Shown: in pieces, positions 1 to 7,135 of the stretch
Position numbering within the stretch: position 1 is the first letter of the stretch
Layout: the number at the start of each line of letters is the position of its first letter
NCBI RefSeq assembly: GCF_000278235.1
Contig: NZ_JH725037.1
Location: 727,942 to 762,388, forward strand
From: Bartonella vinsonii subsp. arupensis OK-94-513
Lineage (GTDB): Bacteria; Pseudomonadota; Alphaproteobacteria; Rhizobiales; Rhizobiaceae
DNA length: 34,447 nt
Direction: 5' to 3'
Translations under genes and position numbers: made by a program
Notes under the pieces: model-generated
Told to the model about the DNA's origin: nothing
Seen by the model: only the letters and a program-made list of their open reading frames with translations
Database searches by the model: none

Positions 1-573
1 GTTGGTCTTTAGATATTTTGCTCCAAGGGCTAGAGCCAATAAAATAAGTGGAATATTTATAAAAAATAATAAACGCCAAGAGACATACTGAGCAAGTGAG
101 GCGCCCACCAGCGGACCAAAGGCAGGAGCGAAAACCGTTGGTACGGCTATGGTGCCCATAGCTTGGCGTACCCGTTCTTGCCCAAATTGTAAGGCAATAA
201 TGGTTTGGCTAAGGGGCAGTAAAAGGCCTGTTCCAAAACCTTGCACGATACGAGCAGATATAATGGTTTGAAAATTATAGCTTAATCCTACTCCCAGTGA
301 TCCAAACATAAAAATGAAGCTTGCAAGGAACCAAGTCTTTTTGATACCTATTCTCCCTTGCACAAAAGCTGCTATCAACAGTCCCGGCACGGTGGCTAGA
401 AAATAAGATGTTACAACCCATTGTATATCATTTTCTTCCACTGAAAAATAATGCGCAAGGTTAGGAAGAATGACATTCACGATGCTTCCGTCCAGCAAGG
501 GGAGTATGCTGGAAATAATGACGGTGTATATTACATATCTTTCTGATTTCGTATAGGAATCTCTTTTTTGCAT
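1..573 (-). CDS. DHA2-type (EmrB/QacA-like) MFS drug efflux transporter, 5' part, truncated by window edge
   Basis: Reading the minus strand from ATG at 573 gives 191 codons open to the left edge, so the C-terminal part lies outside the window. The peptide begins MQKRDSYTKSERYVIYTVI and continues with a helix carrying LPLLDGSIVNVILPNLA, the TM1 motif of DHA2 proton-driven multidrug exporters (family knowledge). A segment ARIVQGFGTGLLLPLSQ matches the usual TM4 region, followed by FAPAFGPLVGASLAQYVSWRLLFF, typical of EmrB/QacA motif C and the WRW-F segment. It should sit in the inner membrane and export drugs or metabolites; the substrate cannot be told. An upstream in-frame ATG lies at 579, but the purine-rich GAGAG just before it is better spaced for the ATG at 573. 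Confidence 0.85.
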   Translation of the reverse strand, partial: MQKRDSYTKSERYVIYTVIISSILPLLDGSIVNVILPNLAHYFSVEENDIQWVVTSYFLATVPGLLIAAFVQGRIGIKKTWFLASFIFMFGSLGVGLSYNFQTIISARIVQGFGTGLLLPLSQTIIALQFGQERVRQAMGTIAVPTVFAPAFGPLVGASLAQYVSWRLLFFINIPLILLALALGAKYLKTN

Positions 574-799
574 TATCATTCTCTCTACAGATAGTCTTTA
601 CAATATTGGTTCTGCTCCCATAAATTTTTGAGCCTTAAGAAGGAATACTTGTTTGTGATGGCCCCAATATCGGGAGGAATGTGATGGGAAGTGCTGATGG
701 TTTTGCCGATGGTCCCCCTTGTGTACAACCCCTCTTCCTCTAAAAAGAAGCCATCGATTAAGCTGATCTCAATGAATTTATCGAGGAGTCTCTTCACCG
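574..799. other. Gap with no supported gene
   Basis: This stretch lies between the truncated DHA2 transporter and the decayed MFS fragment. Short overlapping open frames exist on both strands (about 585-815 minus and 691-972 plus), but they overlap each other and show no recognisable domain. It probably holds further decayed sequence plus the promoter of the DHA2 gene. Confidence 0.4.
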
Positions 800-965
800 T
801 CAACACTCTTTGCATGAGAGCAAAAACAGAACCTAGGAGTGTATGTCTGCTCCAAAGGCTAAGTGGTTATCAATCACAACCACATCTGCTTAAGGAAAAG
901 CAGAAAGTTCTAAAGCGCATGATTGTTGCAGCCAATTATGATCAAAATCTTTTAAAAGTTCTGGT
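800..965 (-). pseudogene. Decayed fragment of an MFS transporter, homologous to part of the gene at 1031-2302
   Basis: Plus-strand bases around 885-945 align closely with 1320-1378 inside the next gene. Both contain a block close to gatgattgtNgcagccaat, preceded by gaaaaNcagaaaNNtcNaaag. Read on the minus strand the fragment encodes LAATIMRFRTFCFSLS, against LAATIIGFGVFCFSLT in the intact gene. A further stretch near 810-840 gives LLGSVFALM against ILGSANGVQ. Stop codons and frame changes break the rest. It is the remains of a tandem duplicate or paralogue of the transporter. The limits are approximate. Confidence 0.55.
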
Positions 966-1030
966 GAGTTGAAAGGAAATTCTTGCTGTTGTCAGCTTGT
1001 GCGGAAAATATCCTTTCTCTTTTAAAGTTA

Positions 1031-2302
1031 TCAAATCCTTGTTTTTTGTCCAGTGCTATTGAATATAAAACCTAACATGCCCGCCAGCATTGTAGCGATA
1101 CCGATCAGAAGGAGAGTGCTTTGGGTATGATGCACACTCACAAAACCCGCTGCTATGAAGCCAATACTCACAGATATTTGTATGATAAAGATATAGGCGG
1201 GCATTTGGTTGTTTCTGTCTTCTTTCCGAATAGCTTTCATCATAAAACTTGCCATCAGGGCGTTTTGCACGCCGTTGGCACTCCCAAGGATAAAAAATGA
1301 CAGCATCATCAACCATACCATATCTGTTAGGGAAAAACAGAAAACTCCAAAGCCGATGATTGTCGCAGCCAATGATGCACCAGCGGCATTGCCAAAGTGA
1401 TGGAAAAGGCTAGAAAAGCAGAGTGGACCAACCACGAGGCCAAGACTTATCATGCTTGTGATTACCCCATAGGTCTCAGCACTTAAATGAAGATCAGTGC
1501 GAAGTCGGACGATAGATAAAACGTTGAGAGCAGAGGTGAGTATGATGGTGATAATGAGTGGAGCAAGAGCATAGATAACATTTTTTTTACGCAACAAACC
1601 TATGACATCCAATCCCTTTTTGGTTTGCTGCACTGTATTTGTCGTTTGCGCATGAACTTTTAAACTTTTAAAACAAAAGAGAGTGATAAAGGTTGCACAA
1701 AGAACCATGATTGAAAGCACAAACAATCCTCTTTGTCCATTTGATAAACCATATAATACACCTCCCAAGAGTGGTCCTGCAATATAACCAAGATTACGGA
1801 CCGTTTGGGTAATACGGTTTAGTCGGTCTAATTGCTGATCAGTTTTTGCCAATTCAGGTATAGAAACAATGATTGCCGACCAAAAGAGTGAACCAGCACA
1901 GCCCAGCGCGAAAGAAAGTGCAATATAAACCCAAAATTGGTTGGCGATTGCAGCTGTGGCTATAAAGAGTGCTTCAAATAATAAAACAAGAGCAACTGTT
2001 CGCGCTGGTTGGAAGCGATGTAAGAGGCGTGGGGCAATTGGTCCGGCACAAATTGCGCCGATAAGCCCTGCAAAAAGCAGCATTGAAATAAAGGCTGTGC
2101 TCTCTGCTAAGTGGAGAGCAAATGTAACTTGCGCTGTTTCATCGGCAAAGCTGCTAAACCCCAAAACAAGGAAAAGTCCCATTTGAGTGAAAATAGTAGA
2201 TTTTTTCTTTGTCACAACGCCCCCCAAGACGCTAAAGCTTTTACGGTTTTTGAAATTTCTTGCTGTGTCATGTGGTTTATCCTTTAATTTTGATAAGCCC
2301 AC
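1031..2302 (-). CDS. MFS transporter, probably frameshifted near its N-terminus
   Basis: The open frame encodes 423 residues with about 12 hydrophobic helices, beginning at VLGFSSFADETAQVTFAL and ending STGQKTRI. Weak MFS signature residues and the absence of a recognised motif A leave the substrate open. The only start in this frame before the first helix is a GTG at 2302, which yields a polar N-terminus unlike an MFS protein. Another frame has an ATG at 2271 with a good Shine-Dalgarno (AAAGGA, 8 bases upstream), encoding MTQQEISKTVKALASWG, a plausible cytoplasmic start. That frame runs into a stop just after a run of six G (C6 on plus, 2220-2225). One base gained or lost there would join the two frames. 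A start at ATG 2182 would keep the first helix but has no ribosome site. The gene may be inactive, phase-variable or the product of a recent mutation. Confidence 0.75.
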   Translation of the reverse strand: MGLSKLKDKPHDTARNFKNRKSFSVLGGVVTKKKSTIFTQMGLFLVLGFSSFADETAQVTFALHLAESTAFISMLLFAGLIGAICAGPIAPRLLHRFQPARTVALVLLFEALFIATAAIANQFWVYIALSFALGCAGSLFWSAIIVSIPELAKTDQQLDRLNRITQTVRNLGYIAGPLLGGVLYGLSNGQRGLFVLSIMVLCATFITLFCFKSLKVHAQTTNTVQQTKKGLDVIGLLRKKNVIYALAPLIITIILTSALNVLSIVRLRTDLHLSAETYGVITSMISLGLVVGPLCFSSLFHHFGNAAGASLAATIIGFGVFCFSLTDMVWLMMLSFFILGSANGVQNALMASFMMKAIRKEDRNNQMPAYIFIIQISVSIGFIAAGFVSVHHTQSTLLLIGIATMLAGMLGFIFNSTGQKTRI

Positions 2303-2409
2303 AAAACATGTTTAAGTCTTTTTTACTAAATGTTATGAAGGAGTATGCAGGTTTGCATCAACATTAGTATTATAAGGCTTTTATACGAAGCATCTCTCTC
2401 GGGTTGTTT

Positions 2410-2814
2410 TTACAAATCTTGTATGATTTCGTGCTGAGCGTATTTAGTAGCGGCTAAAACTGGTACGATTTCATCAGCAGCTAATTCAATAATGTTTTCT
2501 ACTTCATTAAGTAAAATATTTATATATCCCCACTTATCATTGATAAAATGAGGAACCTCAAAAGTTCCTCTCTAATGTTTCACTGTAACATGGATTTTAT
2601 TGTTGTCAAACACAACGCTGATTGAAGGGGGGGCTTGCTCTTTTGAAGGGCAAACGTAAATTTTTTTATGAGAGAAATCATTACAAATGGGGGCGTGTAA
2701 AGCCCTATTTTTGTATAAATGAGATATTTTTAAACACGGATTTTTGAGTGTTTTGTTCCGAGAAAATAAGCGAAGGGAAAGAATGCCTGAAGGGCATGAA
2801 GGTGTGATGAGGGA
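2410..2814 (-). pseudogene. Decayed reading frame of unknown origin, interrupted by one in-frame TAG
   Basis: The minus strand is open in a single frame from 2814 to a TAA at 2412-2410, apart from one TAG at 2574-2572. No ATG start is present in the frame. The part before the stop contains CPSKEQAPPSISVVFDNNK; the part after contains ENIIELAADEIVPVLAATK and ends EIIQDL. The amino-acid composition looks like that of a real protein, but I do not recognise the family. In Bartonella such scraps often come from prophages; that is a guess here. The TAG falls beside a hairpin (2550-2570). Confidence 0.35.
2550..2570. other. Small hairpin inside the decayed frame
   Basis: GAGGAAC and GTTCCTC form a 7-bp stem with a 7-base loop. 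There is no strong T-run on either side, so a terminator role is doubtful. Confidence 0.3.
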
Positions 2815-2890
2815 TTATTTAAACAAGAGATGGCTTTTAAAAAGTAAAGTAGTTTAGAAAAGCAAAGTGAATCCAACACAATTTGCAAAA

Positions 2891-2920
2891 AAAAGCTGTA
2901 CAGTTAGTTGTACAGCTTTT
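2891..2920 (-). terminator. Rho-independent terminator of the PhnA-like gene
   Basis: AAAAGCTGTACA (2891-2902) and TGTACAGCTTTT (2909-2920) form a perfect 12-bp stem with a 6-base loop. Read on the minus strand the stem ends in a run of eight T. It lies 31 bases past the stop of the minus-strand gene at 2952-4040. The T/A symmetry would let it work in both directions. Confidence 0.85.
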
Positions 2921-2951
2921 TCTTTGTTTTATGCTTTATGTAGTTTTAGTT

Positions 2952-4040
2952 TTAAAGCATGAAAGTGTCCTTACGGCTTCTATAGCCATAATAGCCAAAG
3001 ACACTGGAAATCACGGCGCCAATCAGCCCTCCAAAAAAGCCCCACCATCCCATGTAAGAAGCTGTTTTAACAACTTTATTTGCACTGTAATGCACATCCT
3101 TTGTTGGCATGTTGAGCTTTTGAGACAGGGTTTCAGCCTGTTCTTCAAGAGTTTTGAGGGCCTGTTCAATTTTTGACTCTGCGCTTTGATAGACATGAAG
3201 TGCATGGTTGGCGTTTGTTTGTGCTTCAGCACGTGTCATGCCATCGTGCATAAGAGCATTGATGATATCGCTTCGATCAAACTTTGCTGTTATCGCTTGT
3301 GCACGATCAGATAGGCGGTCACCTAGATCTTTTAAGATGGTGCGCGTGTGTGAAGGATCCTTTTTGAAAGCCGTTATCGCAGAACCAATATCGTTGAGGG
3401 CTGCTTGATAAGATTGCTTCAATCGTTCAGGATTGAGAGCAGGAATGTCGCTTTTATTGAGAAGTGTGCGTAATTCAGTGCGCAATTTGTCAAAATCAAT
3501 GCCCTTGTCTTTTTGGTCACGCAAAAACTTTTCAAAAGTTTCGCTGTTTAATTTTGAAAGCAGCGGGGAAAAGTTTGTTTTAAAGCTGTCCATGGTTTGC
3601 TGGATGGCAGAAGTGTTTTCGAGAGCAGCTTTAGTTGTTAAGCTTGCTGTATTTGAAACCACGTGGATGGCTTGGAGGGTCATGATAAGGGTTAACAGAG
3701 CCCAAGTGAGAAAGCCATGAAGTACGCCTGAGGATTCTGCAAAACGTCCGGCGACAAATCCTCCCAAAGCAAGACTGATCAACATGACGATAAGAGATCC
3801 AAATCCGAAGGAGAGAAAGGTTCCTTCAAAAGGGGTGGAAGAGGTGAAGTCCATTTGGCTGAAGCCTAATGCTGCAACCAGAAAAGAGAGACAGATCGAA
3901 GTTGCAAGGGCTGTAACCAGTCCAGCAAAGATTGCGGACCATGAAATGGGTGTTTGAAAAAAGGGATATTCTGTTTCTAGAGATGTTTCTCCTAGAAAAT
4001 GGGTATCGAAAGGTGTGTCTTCAGGAATACGGGTTTCCAT
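2952..4040 (-). CDS. PhnA-like / YrzE-type membrane protein of unknown function
   Basis: The product has 362 residues. The N-terminal part (about 30-125) has three hydrophobic segments: ISWSAIFAGLVTALATS, a second with GSLIVMLISLALGGFVAGRF, and a third with LHGFLTWALLTLIMTLQ. A long polar, helical middle (about 140-320) is rich in K, E and Q and probably lies outside the bilayer as a coiled coil. A C-terminal glycine-rich helix (GWWGFFGGLIGAVISSVFG) is followed by a basic YGYRSRK end. This layout is that of the proteins called PhnA-like in Rhizobiales; the name does not imply phosphonate metabolism. The ATG at 4040 has a strong AAGGAG site 8 bases upstream, so the start is secure. It appears to be a single-gene unit with its own terminator. 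Confidence 0.75.
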   Translation of the reverse strand: METRIPEDTPFDTHFLGETSLETEYPFFQTPISWSAIFAGLVTALATSICLSFLVAALGFSQMDFTSSTPFEGTFLSFGFGSLIVMLISLALGGFVAGRFAESSGVLHGFLTWALLTLIMTLQAIHVVSNTASLTTKAALENTSAIQQTMDSFKTNFSPLLSKLNSETFEKFLRDQKDKGIDFDKLRTELRTLLNKSDIPALNPERLKQSYQAALNDIGSAITAFKKDPSHTRTILKDLGDRLSDRAQAITAKFDRSDIINALMHDGMTRAEAQTNANHALHVYQSAESKIEQALKTLEEQAETLSQKLNMPTKDVHYSANKVVKTASYMGWWGFFGGLIGAVISSVFGYYGYRSRKDTFML

Positions 4041-4106
4041 GTTTTTATCTCCTTGAATTATGCTGAAGATAAAATGCCTCTTTCTCCATTATGTTCCCAA
4101 AGAGAC

Positions 4107-4190
4107 AAAGATCTATGCAAGATGGGGAGATCTATGCAAGATGGGTGGGGATGTACGCAAAATGGGTGAGAATGCACCCAAAATGGAGGG
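4107..4190. repeat. Degenerate tandem repeat, about 19-21 bp unit
   Basis: Four successive copies of a unit close to gatctatgcaagatggg(tg) can be read: two nearly identical copies (atctatgcaagatgggg, atctatgcaagatgggt) and then two diverged ones (atgtacgcaaaatgggt, atgcacccaaaatggag). It lies just upstream of the PhnA-like gene. Confidence 0.7.
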
Positions 4191-4356
4191 GAAAGTCTGA
4201 ATAACAGAAAGGAATGATCAGGTTTTTTTATAATGGGAGGTATTACGTTATGATAGGGGGCACGGATTTTTATAACGAGACCGTTATGGTGATACCCCTT
4301 TCTTGCGAAATTCTGATCGAGAGAGCTGTTAATGGAGCATTTGCCTTGCCGGACGA

Positions 4357-4405
4357 ATGTTCTGAAGGAAAGGCTAGAGAATGTTCTAGAGGAAAGCAGA
4401 AGAGG
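4357..4405. repeat. Two-copy direct repeat, about 24 bp
   Basis: The block gaatgttctgaaggaaagg is followed directly by a second copy, gaatgttctagaggaaagc. The two differ at only a few positions. Confidence 0.65.
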
Positions 4406-4609
4406 CACAACGGGAGGAGGGGAAATGATCGCTTGTTTTCTTGGCGATGTCGTGGAACGTGTTTGGTTCTTTCTGTCGTGGAATGGGAAAATATTTTCTT
4501 TTTTATGAAATTATCTTAATGCTTATTATTCGAAAATAATATATTTTTACTTCTTTGAGAAAGTCTTATAAAGGTTATATTTAGCCAGTTACATCTGGGA
4601 ATAAAAAGT

Positions 4610-4649
4610 AAAATTCTGTAGCCATTGTTTTGATTTTTTACAGAATTTT
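4610..4649. repeat. Inverted repeat with 11-bp arms
   Basis: AAAATTCTGTA (4610-4620) and TACAGAATTTT (4639-4649) are exact reverse complements separated by 18 bases. With no adjoining gene end it is not obviously a terminator; it could be a protein-binding site or a relic. Confidence 0.6.
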
Positions 4650-4918
4650 GGAGTGGGAATTTAGAGCAATTTAAAGTTCATTAGCGGGTGAAAGGTGAAG
4701 CGCGCAGTGTATTTCTATATAGCATTGAGCTTCTTGATTATAAATTATAAGATTTTTTCTATCAACAAGATGATAAAATCTAATTTTTATTAAATAAAGT
4801 AAAATTTTTAGTTAAATCATTTATATATTATCTGTTTATAAGTATAAAATAGAATTATATTTGTAAAATAATAATATTAAAGTAAATAATATTTTCAACA
4901 TATAAAGTGTACTTTCAA

Positions 4919-6115
4919 ATGAGTCATAAATATACATTGCCATTTATTATACTTATCGTCTTTTTATCAACAGGCGGTCTGATTTCTACAGATATTTTTC
5001 TTCCTGCACTTGGTGAAATGCGCCAATACTACCAAGTGAGTGAATCTCAGATACAGAGTGCTGTAGCGATTTTTCTGTTTGCATTAGCTCTTGGACAGCT
5101 CATTTATGGTCCACTGAGTGATAATTTTGGACGTAAAAAAACACTGCTATTTGGCTTGTTTTTGTGGTTATTCACCACGATCAGTGTGATTTATACGGTT
5201 AATATTCACGCTTTTCTTGCGTTACGTTTTTTACAAGGTCTTGGAGCTTGTGCAGGGATTGTTTTAAGCCGTGCTATTATCAATGATTTGTTGGATAAAA
5301 AAGCAGCAGGAAAACTTTATTTGATTGTTTTTCCCTTTATTGGGATGTCACCAGCACTTGCGCCGTTAGTGGGAGGGCTCTTATTACAAGCTTTTAATTG
5401 GCAAGCTACTTTTATCTTTTTAAGCCTTTTTATATTCTTAACTATTTTGCTCTGTTGTTTTATTCTAACGGAAACGTTGCCTTCTCAAAAGCGGCATCGT
5501 TTTTCTTTTATAGGGTTTATGAAGAGCAGTTTAGGCGTTCTTAGAAACAAACAATTTATTTTTTATGCACTCCTTCCGTGCTTTTCTTATGCAACCTATT
5601 TTGCATATATTGTAGAGTCGCCTTTTTTACTGACTACTCTAGGTTTGCCACTGACATACATTGGATATAGCTATATTGGTGTTTCTCTTCCCTATATTAT
5701 AGGTAATCTCACAGCACGATGGCTTTTTAAGCGAGAATCTATGGAGAGAACGGTATGGCGTGGGTATATTATTTTTGTTGTAGGGGGAGGGCTCTTTGCT
5801 CTGCAAATGTATGTAAGTCCATGGCCACTTGTGACGAGTTTTGCGGCTATCGCTGTTCTTACCTTTGCTAATGGTTTTTTATTGCCGTTAGGAACAGCAT
5901 TGGCTATTTCTTCGCATCCTCAAGCAGCTGGGGCAGCTTCTGGTGTTATGGGCGCTTTACAATTAGGGAGTGCAGCGTTGAGTGCGGCGGTTATCGGAAA
6001 GATATCTGGACATAGTCCACAGGCTGTGGCAACCTTGTTGGCTCTGTGTTGTCTGCTAGGGTTTATAATTTATATTCGAAAAGCCCATCATTTTATGACT
6101 TCGGAAATGGACTGA
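4919..6115 (+). CDS. Bcr/CflA-family MFS drug/metabolite exporter
   Basis: The chosen ATG gives 398 residues with 12 hydrophobic helices. TM1 carries LSTGGLISTDIFLPALGEM, the pattern of Bcr/CflA proton-driven exporters, and the loop between TM2 and TM3 has the MFS motif GPLSDNFGRKKTLL. Further family features are ALRFLQGLGACAGIVLSRA near TM4 and SPALAPLVGGLL in TM5. Family members export bicyclomycin, chloramphenicol, sulphonamides or small metabolites such as cysteine; the substrate here is unknown. A GTG four codons upstream (4907) is possible, but the ATG at 4919 gives a normal MSHKYTLPF start. The ribosome site is weak. The two following genes lie on the same strand 288 bases away, so a functional link is possible but unproven. 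Confidence 0.85.
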   Translation: MSHKYTLPFIILIVFLSTGGLISTDIFLPALGEMRQYYQVSESQIQSAVAIFLFALALGQLIYGPLSDNFGRKKTLLFGLFLWLFTTISVIYTVNIHAFLALRFLQGLGACAGIVLSRAIINDLLDKKAAGKLYLIVFPFIGMSPALAPLVGGLLLQAFNWQATFIFLSLFIFLTILLCCFILTETLPSQKRHRFSFIGFMKSSLGVLRNKQFIFYALLPCFSYATYFAYIVESPFLLTTLGLPLTYIGYSYIGVSLPYIIGNLTARWLFKRESMERTVWRGYIIFVVGGGLFALQMYVSPWPLVTSFAAIAVLTFANGFLLPLGTALAISSHPQAAGAASGVMGALQLGSAALSAAVIGKISGHSPQAVATLLALCCLLGFIIYIRKAHHFMTSEMD

Positions 6116-6403
6116 GTAGGATAGCAAGAGGGGGTATCATGCGTAAGTGTTTTGGTATTATTTTTCTTGAATGTAGGTAACCTTAGTTGAAAATTAATTC
6201 TTATTAAGCTGGTTGCATTGAAGGTATCTAAAATCTGCCGTAGCTTAACTTAATTTTGGTACAATTGATTATTCTTAGCCGTTTTAAGGGGGGAAGTTTA
6301 TGCATGATAGCGATCTACATTTTTAGGTTTTCATAGTTATCCTCAGTGGGGATGTTGCTGCTACAATCTATATTTTTAAATAAAGTGGGGTGGGAAATAA
6401 ATA
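6116..6403. other. Gap between the exporter and the hydrolase-like gene
   Basis: No gene is supported. A possible 8-codon open frame, ATG at 6300 to TAG at 6326, sits behind a purine-rich stretch and could be a chance feature. The promoter of the hydrolase and fusion pair is probably here. Confidence 0.4.
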
Positions 6404-7135
6404 ATGAGCCTTCGTGTTGTCATTCTTTCTCCTGTGATGCCAATTTGGGATCATGGCGTTTTTTGTTCTTCATTTACAAAGCGATGTTTGGCAAAAGGAT
6501 TTCAAATTACTTTATTAGATACACTATCCCTTTTTCCCCCTCACTCTAGTTTTGGTAATAATTTTGCTATAGGCATTTTACCTTCTATGTTAGAGAAACT
6601 CGAAATATATTTTAGGGAGCCTTCAGTTCTTGTCGGTTTTTCTATGGCTGGAATGTTAGTACAGATATTGGCTGCGCGGCTTCCAAATGTTCGAGCTGTG
6701 CTAGCCGTGAATGCACCAGGCTATCCAGATATGCTTTTGCAACGGCGCGTTGGATATATTCTCAATTTCTTGAAAAACAAAGATTTATCAGGAGCTCTAG
6801 AAGCACTGAATGCTTTTATGCATCCTCGTGGAGTTATGAAGAAAAGAGCCTTATTGGAGATTCCTGAAGAGCAAAAAAGCATGGCCATTGAGCGTATGAC
6901 AAAAGGATTTAAGTTTTTGTTGGGAATGGATGCTAGAGGTGAGATTATCAAGTACACTGGAAATTTTTTAGCTTTAATAGGTGAAAAATCACAACTTGCA
7001 ACCGTAGACAATCAAACGAAGAGTCATTGTGTGAATCATGAATATAAGATTGTTTCTGATGCTGGCGCGCGTTTATGGGAGGACAATCCTGCTATGACAA
7101 ATGCAATCCTTGATGAATGGATAGAGAGATTATGA
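6404..7135 (+). CDS. Alpha/beta-hydrolase-fold protein with an apparently incomplete catalytic triad
   Basis: The protein has 243 residues. It begins with a core strand, LRVVILSPVMPIWD, and has a nucleophile elbow VGFSMAG with Ser80, in a G-x-S-x-A-G form. Where this family normally has a GxxD acid turn, the sequence reads LIGEKSQLAT (190s), with Ser at the expected Asp. Where the His usually follows GAG before a WEDNP-like segment, it reads SDAGARLWEDNP, with Ala222 at the expected His. So only the Ser of the triad is plainly kept; this is my alignment by eye. Its stop overlaps the start of the next gene (ATGA, 7132-7135), indicating translational coupling and a shared task with the dehydrogenase-MoCF fusion. 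It could be a weak esterase, a non-catalytic binding partner, or a gene in decay. The ribosome site is modest (GGTGGGA). Confidence 0.75.
   Translation: MSLRVVILSPVMPIWDHGVFCSSFTKRCLAKGFQITLLDTLSLFPPHSSFGNNFAIGILPSMLEKLEIYFREPSVLVGFSMAGMLVQILAARLPNVRAVLAVNAPGYPDMLLQRRVGYILNFLKNKDLSGALEALNAFMHPRGVMKKRALLEIPEEQKSMAIERMTKGFKFLLGMDARGEIIKYTGNFLALIGEKSQLATVDNQTKSHCVNHEYKIVSDAGARLWEDNPAMTNAILDEWIERL

Larger units (their letters stand above)
4041..4918. other. Long AT-rich gap with tandem repeats and an inverted repeat
   Basis: No credible gene is seen. Open frames at 4058-4408 (minus) and 4214-4519 (plus) overlap each other and the repeats, and have low-complexity products. The gap holds two sets of direct repeats (about 4107-4190 and 4357-4405) and an inverted repeat (4610-4649). 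It must also hold the divergent promoters for the genes at 4040 and 4919. The last 180 bases are extremely AT-rich. Confidence 0.6.

Noticed and set aside
585-972. Overlapping open frames on both strands, 76 and 93 codons
   Set aside because: They overlap each other and the decayed MFS fragment; no domain or ribosome site supports either.
2783-2857. 24-codon plus frame (MPEGHEGVMRDY...) with AAGG upstream
   Set aside because: Very short, lies opposite the decayed minus-strand frame, and has no neighbour to support it.
4058-4519. Open frames of 116 codons (minus) and 101 codons (plus)
   Set aside because: They overlap each other and contain the tandem repeats; the minus product is His/Pro-rich only because of the repeat.
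6300-6326. 8-codon open frame behind a purine-rich stretch, possible leader peptide
   Set aside because: No run of regulatory codons and no attenuator hairpin follows; likely chance.
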